The notes under the pieces are model-generated. The model was not told where the DNA came from. It made no database searches and was given only the letters and a program-made list of their open reading frames with translations. Below, piece after piece: positions 18,251 through 29,594 of a stretch of DNA of 64,000 nt (positions are counted from its first letter, which is position 1; each line of letters opens with the position of its first letter). The translations under genes and the position numbers were made by a program. This DNA comes from CBDCGJ01 sp965216645 (GTDB lineage: Bacteria > Pseudomonadota > Alphaproteobacteria > GCA-2731375): NCBI GenBank assembly GCA_965216645.1, contig CBDCGJ010000069.1, positions 1 through 64,000 of the forward strand, given 5' to 3'.

Positions 18251-19767
18251 CTCCCGACGCCGCCGAAACCTACGCCGGATAGTTCGGCCATGTCGCGTTG
18301 CCAGGTGGTGACGTCGTCGATATTGAATTTGGACAGATGATCGTGACCGCAGGCCCGGGCCAGCACCTGCATCAGCTCGACCGACGCATTGAGGAACCGG
18401 GCCAGCCGGTCGGCGCCATCGTCCACATTCAGTCTGGCCCGCAATTCCGGCTTTTGCGTCGCGATGCCGGCGGGGCAGTTATTGGTATTGCACATGCGCG
18501 CGGCGATGCAGCCAACGGCCTGCATGGCGGAATTGGCAAGCGCGACGCCGTCCGCACCGAGGCACATGGCCTTGACGAAATCGGGGGCGGTACGCAGACC
18601 GCCGGTAATAATCAAGGTGATATCCGGCCGCGCGATCTCGTCCAGATAGCGCCGCGCCCGGGCAAGGGCCGGGATGGTCGGCACCGAGATATGATCCCGG
18701 AACAGCAGCGGCGCGGCGCCGGTACCGCCGCCACGGCCGTCGAGGATGACATAATCGGCGCCGGCTTCGACCGCGAAACCGATATCCGCTTCGATATGAT
18801 TGGCGGAAATTTTGTAGCCGATCGGAATGCCGCCGGAAATTTCCCGCACCCGGTCGGACAGGCGCCGGAAATCGGCGACCGTGACCAAATCGTCGAAAGT
18901 CGCCGGCGAGACCGCGGCCGTCCCCTCCGGCAGACCGCGCACGTCGGCGATTTTACCGACTACCTTGTTGCCTGGCAGATGACCGCCGGTACCGGTCTTC
19001 GCGCCTTGGCCACCCTTGAAATGGAAGGCTTGAACCCGTTCTAGCAACTCCTCGCGGAAGCCGAACTTGGCCGAGGCCAGTTCGTAGAAATAGCGGGAGT
19101 TGGCTTGCTGCTCTTCCGGCAGCATGCCGCCCTCGCCGGAGCAGATGCCGGTACCGGCCAGTTCCGCGCCGCGCGCCAGAGATATCTTGGCCTCTTCCGA
19201 CAGGGCCCCGAAACTCATGTCGGAGACGAAGAGCGGGATGTCCAGCACTAGCGGTTTCTTGGCATTGGGACCGATCACCAGTTCGGTGCCCACCGGCCTG
19301 TCGTCCAATAAAGGCTTGCGGGCGAATTGGGCCGGCAGGACCTGGATATCGTTCCAGTCCGGCAGGCTCGGCCGCGGCACGCCCATGGCGCCCATTTCGC
19401 CATGGTGACCGACCTTGGCCAGCCCGTCCCGCGCCAGGGCGTGTATTTCCGCGACGGTCGGTTCCTCCGGCGTCGGCACCGCTGCGGGAGCGCCGTCTTG
19501 TGCTGGCGCGGGTGCCGACCCATCGGCAGGGATGCGGGCATGGGTGCCGTCGCAAAAAGGCGCGTTGCCGGTATATTTGCATTGGCAAAGTGTGGCCGGA
19601 CCGCTCTCCTCCGCCGTGAAAGACAGCGGCGCAAACTCGGTTCCGCGGTGGGATCCGTCGCAGAACGGTTGCGTCGCCGAGCGTCCGCAACGGCACCACA
19701 GATAGCTCTCGCCCGCCTCAAGCTCGACGGTGACGGGCTTGCGATCGGCAATAACGGGCGCGTCCAT
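18247..19767 (-). CDS. CDGSH iron-sulfur / glutamate synthase (FMN) domain fusion
   Basis: 506 residues from ATG 19767 with AAAGGA upstream. Two CDGSH-type motifs lie at the N-terminus: CxC...CDGSH around 25-40 and CxC...CDGTH around 61-76. These would bind [2Fe-2S] clusters with three Cys and one His each. After a linker rich in Ala and Pro, the remaining about 390 residues are the FMN-binding glutamate synthase central-type barrel, with GRGGGTGAAPLLF and the CNTNNCPAG segment that supplies cysteines for the 3Fe-4S cluster. There is no glutaminase domain. Such FMN-GltS proteins could transfer electrons or handle ammonia. Coupling to hutH, which releases ammonia, suggests ammonia capture or a redox step linked to histidine use. 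Confidence 0.88.
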   Translation of the reverse strand: MDAPVIADRKPVTVELEAGESYLWCRCGRSATQPFCDGSHRGTEFAPLSFTAEESGPATLCQCKYTGNAPFCDGTHARIPADGSAPAPAQDGAPAAVPTPEEPTVAEIHALARDGLAKVGHHGEMGAMGVPRPSLPDWNDIQVLPAQFARKPLLDDRPVGTELVIGPNAKKPLVLDIPLFVSDMSFGALSEEAKISLARGAELAGTGICSGEGGMLPEEQQANSRYFYELASAKFGFREELLERVQAFHFKGGQGAKTGTGGHLPGNKVVGKIADVRGLPEGTAAVSPATFDDLVTVADFRRLSDRVREISGGIPIGYKISANHIEADIGFAVEAGADYVILDGRGGGTGAAPLLFRDHISVPTIPALARARRYLDEIARPDITLIITGGLRTAPDFVKAMCLGADGVALANSAMQAVGCIAARMCNTNNCPAGIATQKPELRARLNVDDGADRLARFLNASVELMQVLARACGHDHLSKFNIDDVTTWQRDMAELSGVGFGGVGR

Positions 19768-19873
19768 GGGGTGTCCTTTCCCTATCTTAATCACCTTTTC
19801 TACCGATAGCCGAGAGCGCTTGGTCGCACCAGAGAAATCGTGATATGAGGGATCGCTAAAGAGGGCAGACCCG

Positions 19874-20542
19874 ATGGCGAAACAGCAAGACGAAATCAAG
19901 ACATCCATCCTGCATATGTTGGACGGCATGACGGCGCGGTCGGCGCCTTATCGCCACTGGCTGCCGTCGGATATTTTGCCGGCGGACGTGATGGCCGAGT
20001 TGCAAAACCTGGAATTTCCGTTGATCGATCTCGACGGTGTTTCCGGCACGCGCGAGGTGCACAATGCCGGCCGGCACTATTTCGATGTCGACAACCGTGC
20101 CAACTTTCCAGTGGTGGATGCGGTCGCCGGCGCCTTTCAGGATCCCGAGGTCACGGCGGCGTTCGCACGCTACTTCGAGATCGATCTCGACGGCAGCTAT
20201 CTGCGCATGGAATATGCGCAGGACACGGACGGTTTTTGGCTGCAGCCGCATACGGATATCGGTGTCAAGCTGTTCACCATGCTGCTCTATCTCTCCGATG
20301 GTCCTGGCCATGACGCCCTGGGCACGACAATCTTCGCCTCGCCGGAGGAAAGTATGGGGCCGACACCGTTCGCCCCCAATCTCGCGCTGATCTTCATTCC
20401 AGCGGACAATACCTGGCACGGCTTTGAGGCCCGCCCGATCAAAGGCGTGCGCAAGTCGTTGATCATCAATTACGTCACCGACGCCTGGCGCGACCGGGAG
20501 CAGCTCTGCTATCCGGATCGGCCGATACGGCAGGCGGCCTGA
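19874..20542 (+). CDS. 2-oxoglutarate/Fe(II)-dependent oxygenase
   Basis: 222 residues. The iron triad is visible as His 126, Asp 128 (LQPHTDIG) and His 182 (NTWHGFE), with Arg 193 or 188 placed to bind 2-oxoglutarate, on a double-stranded beta-helix pattern (LFTMLLYLS, LALIFIPAD, SLIINYV). It would hydroxylate an unknown substrate with consumption of O2 and 2-oxoglutarate. It is divergent from the CDGSH-GltS gene across 106 bases. Confidence 0.8.
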   Translation: MAKQQDEIKTSILHMLDGMTARSAPYRHWLPSDILPADVMAELQNLEFPLIDLDGVSGTREVHNAGRHYFDVDNRANFPVVDAVAGAFQDPEVTAAFARYFEIDLDGSYLRMEYAQDTDGFWLQPHTDIGVKLFTMLLYLSDGPGHDALGTTIFASPEESMGPTPFAPNLALIFIPADNTWHGFEARPIKGVRKSLIINYVTDAWRDREQLCYPDRPIRQAA

Positions 20543-20565
20543 GACCGGGAAACCGGATATCCCTC

Positions 20566-20982
20566 ATGTATTGGCCGCGTTTCGAAGAACCGTTTCTACA
20601 CGACGTCGTTCTTGGTCTGAAGAAACGCTCAAAGGCGTTAAAACATAAAAGCCTGGGTTTGTCGTGCGAGCGCGTCAGGGAACGCAACGCGGGCGATTGG
20701 CAGGAGATCGCGGAGCTCAAAATCACCGGCTTCGACGGCACGCTCGAGGCACGCCTTTGGTCCGAACGCTGGATATGGGTTCATGCCGGTCAGGGCGGCA
20801 ACAATCGATGGAGCTGGACGTCGGAGGGGCGCCTGGTCGGCGATTGCGGCGGTCGTCAATTGGTCGCGACCTTCGAAGAAACCTTATCCGCCATGTTCGA
20901 GATGGACGAAACGGAAACAGCTTACTTTGACGACATCTGGCGACCCTTGATCGCACAGGGCCCCCGACTGGTCAGCGTGTAG
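20566..20982 (+). CDS. Hypothetical protein
   Basis: 138 residues; not recognised. It is rich in Trp, Arg and acidic residues with no membrane segment or signal. Composition and codon use match the neighbours. It starts 24 bases after the oxygenase stop, so it is likely co-transcribed with it. The second half (RWIWVHAGQGGNNRWSWTSEGRL) suggests a beta-rich fold. Confidence 0.6.
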   Translation: MYWPRFEEPFLHDVVLGLKKRSKALKHKSLGLSCERVRERNAGDWQEIAELKITGFDGTLEARLWSERWIWVHAGQGGNNRWSWTSEGRLVGDCGGRQLVATFEETLSAMFEMDETETAYFDDIWRPLIAQGPRLVSV

Positions 20983-21000
20983 AATGCCTACAGGCGTCGC

Positions 21001-21501
21001 TTAGCCGCCATAAAAGACGTTGTCGCCCAGTTCCTTCATCTCCAGGATCGCTTCGTCAGCGCGGCCTTCGGGGGCTTGGGCCACATTAGCCTCAGTGACT
21101 TCGCCGATGAAAATGTGGTGGTCGCCCTGCTCGACCACGTCGACCAGTTTGCATTCCACATGCGCCGGCGCGTTGTCGAGCACCGGGGCACCGTTGCCGC
21201 CGGCATGGAACGGCTCGCCGGAAATCTTACCGTCCTCGACAGTCGCCGGCTTGAAGAAGGCGAAGGCCAAGCCCTGCTGACCTTTGCCCAGCATGTTGAG
21301 GGCGAATTGGCCGGTCTTGCGGATCGTCGCATAGGCGCCGGAATCCGTCTTCACGCCGATCACCACCAGTGGCGGCTCGAACGCGGTTTGCGTCACCCAA
21401 TTGACCGTGGCCGCGGCGACATCATCGCCGTCCTTGGCGGTCAGCACGTAGATTCCGTAAGGGATCATCCGCAAGGCGGTTTTCTTGGCGTCCATATCCA
21501 T
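21001..21501 (-). CDS. Flavin reductase family protein
   Basis: 166 residues with a GAGG ribosome binding site upstream. It has features of the FMN-binding split-barrel flavin reductases: GIYVLTAKDGDDVAAATVNWV, PLVVIGVK, GQFALNML and a late HHIFIGEV. It would reduce FMN or FAD with NAD(P)H, possibly for a partner monooxygenase that is not adjacent. Convergent with the hypothetical gene before it. Confidence 0.85.
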   Translation of the reverse strand: MDMDAKKTALRMIPYGIYVLTAKDGDDVAAATVNWVTQTAFEPPLVVIGVKTDSGAYATIRKTGQFALNMLGKGQQGLAFAFFKPATVEDGKISGEPFHAGGNGAPVLDNAPAHVECKLVDVVEQGDHHIFIGEVTEANVAQAPEGRADEAILEMKELGDNVFYGG

Positions 21502-21609
21502 TTTTCGTACGTCCTCCAGTCAATTCTCTTCTCGATCAAAATGCCATCATCAAATCCGTCGCCGCCGTTGTCCGGCGTACCGACGAGTTAAAGCTCTATT
21601 CATAACAAG

Positions 21610-21630
21610 ATGCCGGCACAAGGCCGGCAT
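21610..21630 (-). terminator. Hairpin downstream of the ATP synthase operon
   Basis: An 8-base perfect stem ATGCCGGC / GCCGGCAT with a 5-base loop lies 47 bases past the atpC stop. On the minus strand it is followed by CTTGTTATG, only weakly T-rich. It is placed correctly to terminate the operon but the U-tract is poor. Confidence 0.5.
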
Positions 21631-21676
21631 GTCAGGTTTGGCGGAATCCCCGGCGAACGAGGTTCGTGGACCGACG

Positions 21677-22072
21677 CTAAAGCGCCGCCAACATGTCCTC
21701 TAGATGGGCCAGCTTAGCTTCCGCCACGCGACGGGTTTCGTCGTCCTTGGCGTCCTCGATATCCTCTTTTGTGTTCTGGATGCGTTGCTCCAGATCGCTG
21801 CGGCTGAGATCTTCAACGGCGATCGCCTCTTCCGCCAGCACCACCATGCGGGTCTGGGTTACTTGGGCCAGGCCGCCGGCGACATAGATGCGTTGGTTGC
21901 CGCCCTCGCCGCCTTCCACCTCGACGACGCCGGAGCGCAGACTGGTGATCATCGGTGCGTGGCCGGCATAGACGCCGAAGTCGCCTTCGGCGCCCGGCGC
22001 GCTGACCATCTCGACTTCGGCCGACATTAGCTGCCGTTCCGGGCTGACCAAATCGAACGCAAAGGTAGCCAT
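21677..22072 (-). CDS. atpC: F1 ATP synthase epsilon subunit
   Basis: 131 residues. The N-terminal beta-sandwich (FDLVSPERQLMSAEVEMVSAPGAEGDFGV.. style) with GHAPMITSLRSG is diagnostic. The C-terminal helical hairpin regulates ATPase activity. Last gene of the F1 operon, 18 bases after atpD. Confidence 0.96.
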   Translation of the reverse strand: MATFAFDLVSPERQLMSAEVEMVSAPGAEGDFGVYAGHAPMITSLRSGVVEVEGGEGGNQRIYVAGGLAQVTQTRMVVLAEEAIAVEDLSRSDLEQRIQNTKEDIEDAKDDETRRVAEAKLAHLEDMLAAL

Positions 22073-22090
22073 GATCCGTTGCTCCGTTGC

Positions 22091-23509
<1,419 letters not shown>

Positions 23510-23543
23510 ATCTTGCTCCCGTGGGCTCTCTAATTCCGCATCT

Positions 23544-24443
23544 CTAAAGCGCTTCCGCGCCGGAGACGATTTCAATCAATTCCTTGGTGATCTGGGCCTG
23601 CCGCGACCGGTTGTAGGTCAGCGTCAGTTGGTCGATCATGTCGCCGGCGTTGCGCGTGGCGTTGTCCATGGCCGTCATGCGCGCGGCGTTTTCCGCGGCA
23701 ACGCTTTCCAACAGGGCCTTGAAAATCTGTACCGACATATTGCGCGGCACGAGATCGGCCAACAGTTCTTCCTCTTCCGGCTCGAAATCGTAGATCGCGC
23801 CTTGCAGGTCTTCCTGCTCCGCCTCGTCGTCTTCCTCTTCGCTCGGGGCGTCAGCCAACGGAATCAGCTGCTGCGCCACCATCTCCTGGGTGATCACCGA
23901 GACGAAGCTGTTGTAAAACAGGGTGCAGACGTCGAACTCGCCAGCCTCGAATAACTCGATGACGCGCCCTGAGATCTCCGCTGCATTAACAAAGCCGACG
24001 GTCCTTACCTCGCGCAGGCTGATCAGCTCGACGATGGCCTGCTCGTAATCGCGCTTCAACGCGTCGTTGCCCTTCTTGCCGACGCAGAGGATTTTCACGT
24101 CCTTGCCGGCTTCCAACAGTTCGCGAGCCTTCGCCCGGACGGAGCGGATAACTTGGGTGTTGAAGCCGCCGCATAGGCCGCGTTCCGCCGTCACGGCGAT
24201 CAGCAGATGCACCTGATCCTTACCGTTGCCGACCAGTAGCGGCGGCGCATTGTCCAGGCTCGGCACATTGGCGGTTACGGAAGCCATGATCCCGGCCATC
24301 CGGTCGCTATAGGGCCGGGCCGCTTCCGCCGCTTCCTGCGCCCGGCGCAGCTTAGCCGCCGCCACCATCTGCATGGCCTTGGTGATTTTCTGCGTCGACT
24401 TGACGCTGGCAATCCGGACCCGCAGATCCTTCAAACTCGGCAT
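23544..24443 (-). CDS. atpG: F1 ATP synthase gamma subunit
   Basis: 299 residues. The N-terminal helix MPSLKDLRVRIASVKSTQKITKAMQMVAAAKL and the C-terminal helix (MDNATRNAGDMIDQLTLTYNRSRQAQITKELIEI) form the rotating coiled-coil shaft. An acidic insertion near residue 205 (SEEEDDEAEQED) is of the kind seen in alphaproteobacterial gamma subunits. Confidence 0.96.
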   Translation of the reverse strand: MPSLKDLRVRIASVKSTQKITKAMQMVAAAKLRRAQEAAEAARPYSDRMAGIMASVTANVPSLDNAPPLLVGNGKDQVHLLIAVTAERGLCGGFNTQVIRSVRAKARELLEAGKDVKILCVGKKGNDALKRDYEQAIVELISLREVRTVGFVNAAEISGRVIELFEAGEFDVCTLFYNSFVSVITQEMVAQQLIPLADAPSEEEDDEAEQEDLQGAIYDFEPEEEELLADLVPRNMSVQIFKALLESVAAENAARMTAMDNATRNAGDMIDQLTLTYNRSRQAQITKELIEIVSGAEAL

Positions 24444-24477
24444 ATGTCAATCCCTCTCCGCTCGAGTTTGTCCGAGA

Positions 24478-26006
<1,529 letters not shown>

Positions 26007-26007
<1 letters not shown>

Positions 26008-26567
26008 CACTCAACCCCTCTCATCGCGAATTTAAGATTTTGCAGTTTGGTGCGCAGGGAACTATCGACCATGCGCGATCCGACCCGTACGACTAAACCG
26101 CCGAGGATATCTTGATCCACGGCGGTTTCCAGGGTCACGTCCGTTTTCATGGCGGCGGTCAATTCCGCTTTCAGCGCCGCCAATTGTTGTTCGTTCAGCG
26201 GATGGGCGGAGGTCACCGACGCTACCACCTCGCCGCGATGGGCGGCGAGCAGTTTGGCGAAACCGACGGCCATATCGCGCAAGGCGAAGGCGCGGCGGTT
26301 CTGCACCACCAGGCCGCAGAATTTGCGGCTTAAGTCATTGGCATCCATTTTATCAAGCAAGGCGGCGACGGCTCCCGCTTGCTCGTCCGCCGTAAAAATT
26401 GGGCTGCGCAACAGGCGGCGCAGGTCGTCGCTGTCGTCGTACATCTGCCGGAACGCGGCGAGATCGCCGGCAATCTCGTCGAGCTGGCCGGCATCTTGCG
26501 CCAACTCGAACAAAGCACTGGCGTAGCGGCCCGCGATATCGGAGACGACGCTAGATTCGGCTGCCAA
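26007..26567 (-). CDS. atpH: ATP synthase delta subunit
   Basis: 186 residues; first gene of the operon. IAGRYASALFELAQDAGQLDEI matches the OSCP/delta N-terminal domain, and the C-terminal DILGGLVVRVGSRMVDSSLRTKL is diagnostic. The start appears to be TTG at 26567 with AAAGGA about ten bases upstream; no ATG fits better, which is slightly unusual for a highly expressed operon. Delta holds F1 to the peripheral stalk; Fo genes are elsewhere, as usual in alphaproteobacteria. Confidence 0.95.
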
Positions 26568-26725
26568 CTTCTATGTTCCTTTTTTCGCTGATCCAAGACC
26601 CGTGCCCAATTCCCCTCAAGAGCGTCAAGTCTTTGAAATGATTAAACTAAAAAACTCTGGCCAGCGCCGGATATGCCGCTCTAGGAGCAACGAGGCGTTT
26701 GGTATCATAGACCCCTGTCCCTTGC

Positions 26726-26750
26726 AAGAGTGCAATGGGGAAGAGTGCAA
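26726..26750. repeat. Tandem 10-base direct repeats upstream of the ATP synthase operon
   Basis: AAGAGTGCAA occurs at 26726-26735 and again at 26741-26750, a 15-base period, about 160 bases upstream of atpH on its promoter side. It might be a binding site or chance; no known regulator was recognised. Confidence 0.4.
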
Positions 26751-26786
26751 GTGTACGGGTATTAGGCCGGAATTGCCGGGATCAGG

Positions 26787-27263
26787 CTACTTCGCCGCCT
26801 GCCAATCGTCCAGAATGGCTCTGGCGCCATTGGTCGCCGGGTTCATGGCTTCGTCATGACCGGGCCGTTTGGCGGTCAGTTCGATGACATAGCCGTTTGG
26901 GTCGCGGAAATAGATCGAGTCGACGAAGGTATGGTCAGCCACGCCACGGGTTTCGATGCCGGCGGCCTTTCCTTTTTCAAACATGGCCGTCAAATCGTCC
27001 GGCGTGACTTCCAACGCGATGTGAAGATCATAATCGTGCTGGTCCTTGAACTCGAAGGGCGTGCCGGGCACTTCGAAAAACGCCAAGTAGGAACCGTCGT
27101 CAAGGCGGAAAAAAGTGTGCAGTGCCTTAGTCTCGCGTCCGGTTTTCGACTCCCCGATCGCCAGCGCACCGGCTAGTTCCATCCCCAGAAAGTCTTCGTA
27201 GAAGGCTCGGGTTTCCTCGGAATCCCGGCACCGGTAGGCGTTATGATGCAATCCCTTGATCAT
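26787..27263 (-). CDS. VOC (glyoxalase/bleomycin resistance/dioxygenase) family protein
   Basis: 158 residues. A paired beta-alpha-beta-beta-beta layout is visible: GLHHNAYRCRDSEETRAFYEDFLGMEL begins the first module and HIALEVTPDDLTAMFEK the second, ending FRDPNGYVIELTA. His 6, His in DLHIAL and Glu in VIEL are probable metal ligands. The substrate is unknown. It is the first gene past the ATP synthase promoter region, same strand. Confidence 0.86.
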   Translation of the reverse strand: MIKGLHHNAYRCRDSEETRAFYEDFLGMELAGALAIGESKTGRETKALHTFFRLDDGSYLAFFEVPGTPFEFKDQHDYDLHIALEVTPDDLTAMFEKGKAAGIETRGVADHTFVDSIYFRDPNGYVIELTAKRPGHDEAMNPATNGARAILDDWQAAK

Positions 27264-27291
27264 CGTGCGGTCCTCTTGAGTTCGTTTTGCC

Positions 27292-27492
27292 TTACCGTCG
27301 GCTGCCGCGGAAGCTGATCACGACATGTCGGTCATGCTCGGGCACCAGCTGGTTTTTCCTGGTTTTCTCGCGAATACGCTCTTCCTTTTCCTCCCGGCGC
27401 CGGCGCAATTCGTCCAGCCATGCCGGCATGACCTCGAAGAACAGCATCAAGACATAAAGATAGGCGCCAAGAATTTTTTCGAGCCAGAGCAT
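27292..27492 (-). CDS. Small hypothetical membrane-associated protein
   Basis: 66 residues. A hydrophobic N-terminus (residues about 1-24, WLEKILGAYLYVLMLFFEVMPA) is followed by a very charged helix (LRRRREEKEERIREKTRKN) and a short basic tail. It looks like a single-pass membrane anchor with a cytoplasmic charged arm. Not recognised as a named family. It lies between VOC and MaoC genes on the same strand and may be part of their transcript. Confidence 0.55.
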   Translation of the reverse strand: MLWLEKILGAYLYVLMLFFEVMPAWLDELRRRREEKEERIREKTRKNQLVPEHDRHVVISFRGSRR

Positions 27493-27563
27493 ATCGGGCC
27501 TCCTTGGAATAACTCTAACGTAAAGCGTCGGTCCGGCGCAATTTCAATCCGGCTTAATCCGGC

Positions 27564-28040
27564 TCAGTCCGGACGCCGGCGAACGAACCAATTCGCGACG
27601 ACGGAAGACACTTTTTCCTCGCCGCCGCGCATCATGTCGGTATGGAACTTCATCAAGCCTTCCCCAGGGCGCGAACTCAACGGACGGCATTCCAGGATTT
27701 CCGAGAGGCAGGTCAGGACGTCACCCGGATGAACGGGCCTGAACCAGCGCACACTATCCCAACCCGGTGAGATCACCGTTTCGGAGTTTGGAAAGGCGTC
27801 TTTGCTTAGCCGGCGGAAGATCCCGACCAACTGAGGGCCGGAGGCGACAAGCCCGGCCCAGCCCAATGTCTTTGCCGCGTCGGGATCGGTGTGGAAGGGC
27901 TCCGGATCGTACATTCGCGCATAGGCCAGCATGTCTTCCTCCCGCATTTCCCAGGCGCCGTAGCGAAAGCGCTCGCCGACAACGAAGTCCTCGAAATAGC
28001 GGTATTCGGGGTAGATGCCGTCGGTCTTGAGGTTCTTCAT
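27564..28040 (-). CDS. MaoC-like (R)-enoyl-CoA hydratase/dehydratase
   Basis: 158 residues with a hot-dog fold pattern. The hydratase motif is represented by YDPEPFHTDPDAA (catalytic Asp and His) and a late VHPGDVLTCLSEI strand. It hydrates or dehydrates CoA-linked enoyl groups. It diverges from the EamA transporter across about 120 bases. Confidence 0.88.
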   Translation of the reverse strand: MKNLKTDGIYPEYRYFEDFVVGERFRYGAWEMREEDMLAYARMYDPEPFHTDPDAAKTLGWAGLVASGPQLVGIFRRLSKDAFPNSETVISPGWDSVRWFRPVHPGDVLTCLSEILECRPLSSRPGEGLMKFHTDMMRGGEEKVSSVVANWFVRRRPD

Positions 28041-28160
28041 TACGATTTCCGGACGAATTTCACGGAATCTTCATGCATGGAAGCTATGCAGGAATGGCGC
28101 TGGTCGTCAGCGCCGAAACGGTTCTATACAATTTGCCCGATACGCGCACTGTCTTTTCCC

Positions 28161-29078
28161 ATGCCACCATTCAGTCCTGCTCACGTTTCGCCGGAAAGCC
28201 GAAGCGAAAAATCCGACGGCCCGTCGCCGCTATTCCGCGGGATCGCCTGGACGGTGGTTTCCGGCTTGTTGTTCGTTGGCGTCACCGCCATCGTTCGCCA
28301 TATTGGCGATGAATTGAACCCGATCCAATCCGCCTTCATCCGCTATGCCTTCGGCATTCCACTGCTGGCGCCCTTTTTTCTGCGCCACGGACTACCGAAT
28401 TTGAAGACGGCGCATCTCGGTCTGAACGCGCTGCGCGGTCTGTTGCACGGGATAGGCGTGATGTTGTGGTTCTTTGCGATGACGCAGATTCCCATCGCCG
28501 ATGTCACCGCCTTGAGTTTTACTGCGCCGATCTATGTCACGATTGGTGCCGCCTTGTTCTTGGGCGAAAGGTTCCGTTTGCGCCGGTTGGTGGCGGTGGT
28601 GATCGCCTTCCTCGGCACCCTGGTGATCGTGCGCCCCGGACTGATCGAAATCGAATGGGGGACGGCTGCGCAGTTGATTGCGGCCCCGCTTTTCGCCGGC
28701 TCCATGCTGATCGCCAAACACCTGACGCGGGACGGCAACGCGGCGGACATCGTTGCCTATATGTCGATCTTCGTGACTCTGACTTTGCTGCCGCCGGCTC
28801 TCTATGTCTGGCAAACGCCGACCTGGACGCAGATCGGTTGGCTCGCGCTCACCTCCGTCTTTGCCACTGCCGGTCACGTGGCGCTGACCCGCGCCTACCA
28901 AGCCACGGATATCACCGTGACCCAACCGATCAGTTTCCTGCAACTGGTCTGGGCGGTGCTGCTCGGCTATTTCCTGTTCGCCGAGACGCCGGACCTCTGG
29001 ACCATCGTCGGCGGCTTCATTATCGTGGCCAGCGCGAGCTATATCGCCCATCGCGAAGCCCGCGCCCGACGCAACTGA
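28161..29078 (+). CDS. EamA/DMT family transporter
   Basis: 305 residues from ATG 28161; the frame extends upstream over the MaoC gene but that part is shadow. Ten hydrophobic segments form two EamA repeats, with typical PLLAPFFL, ALSFTAPIYVTIGAALFLGERF and QPISFLQLVWAVLLGYFLFAE. It is an inner-membrane metabolite exporter or importer; the substrate cannot be predicted. Confidence 0.9.
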   Translation: MPPFSPAHVSPESRSEKSDGPSPLFRGIAWTVVSGLLFVGVTAIVRHIGDELNPIQSAFIRYAFGIPLLAPFFLRHGLPNLKTAHLGLNALRGLLHGIGVMLWFFAMTQIPIADVTALSFTAPIYVTIGAALFLGERFRLRRLVAVVIAFLGTLVIVRPGLIEIEWGTAAQLIAAPLFAGSMLIAKHLTRDGNAADIVAYMSIFVTLTLLPPALYVWQTPTWTQIGWLALTSVFATAGHVALTRAYQATDITVTQPISFLQLVWAVLLGYFLFAETPDLWTIVGGFIIVASASYIAHREARARRN

Positions 29079-29097
29079 GAACTCCGCGACAGAGCCG

Positions 29098-29508
29098 ATG
29101 ATCGAGACCCCCGCCGGTTATAAGCTCATGCCCGGCAACGATGCCTTCATGCAGGCCAATGGCCCGGTCTGGCGCCGGCGGTTGGAGGATGGCCGGTGGG
29201 CCTACGGCTTCACGGCGGAGGATCGGCACAATAACGGCAACGACATGGTCCATGGCGGTATGCTGTTCAGTTTTCTCGACCATGTCATGGGGTTTTCCGT
29301 CGCCATGGCGGCGCGGCGCACCTCCGCGACCATCTCCATGAATGTCAACTTCCTGATCGCCGGACGGATCGGCGACTGGATTGAAGGCGAGGTCACCATC
29401 ACCCGTCTGACCAACAGCCTCGGCTTCGCCCAAGGCCGCGCCTTCCACAAACACCGAACCCTGATGACCGCCGACGGCGTCTTCAAACTGATCGGGGACG
29501 GGTTTTAG
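29098..29508 (+). CDS. PaaI-type hot-dog thioesterase
   Basis: 136 residues. The HGGMLFSFLDHVMG segment carries the conserved HGG and aspartate of the PaaI/YbgC-like acyl-CoA thioesterases, followed by ISMNVNFLIAGRIGDWIEGEVTI. It would hydrolyse an acyl- or aryl-CoA. It begins 19 bases after the EamA stop, likely the same transcript. Confidence 0.87.
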   Translation: MIETPAGYKLMPGNDAFMQANGPVWRRRLEDGRWAYGFTAEDRHNNGNDMVHGGMLFSFLDHVMGFSVAMAARRTSATISMNVNFLIAGRIGDWIEGEVTITRLTNSLGFAQGRAFHKHRTLMTADGVFKLIGDGF

Positions 29509-29594
29509 GCTGCAACTATCGCTGACTGCTAGAATGAGGGATATGTGATACTGTTTCGCCATATCGCAATTTTTTTTCAGTCAGGCATTCAACA

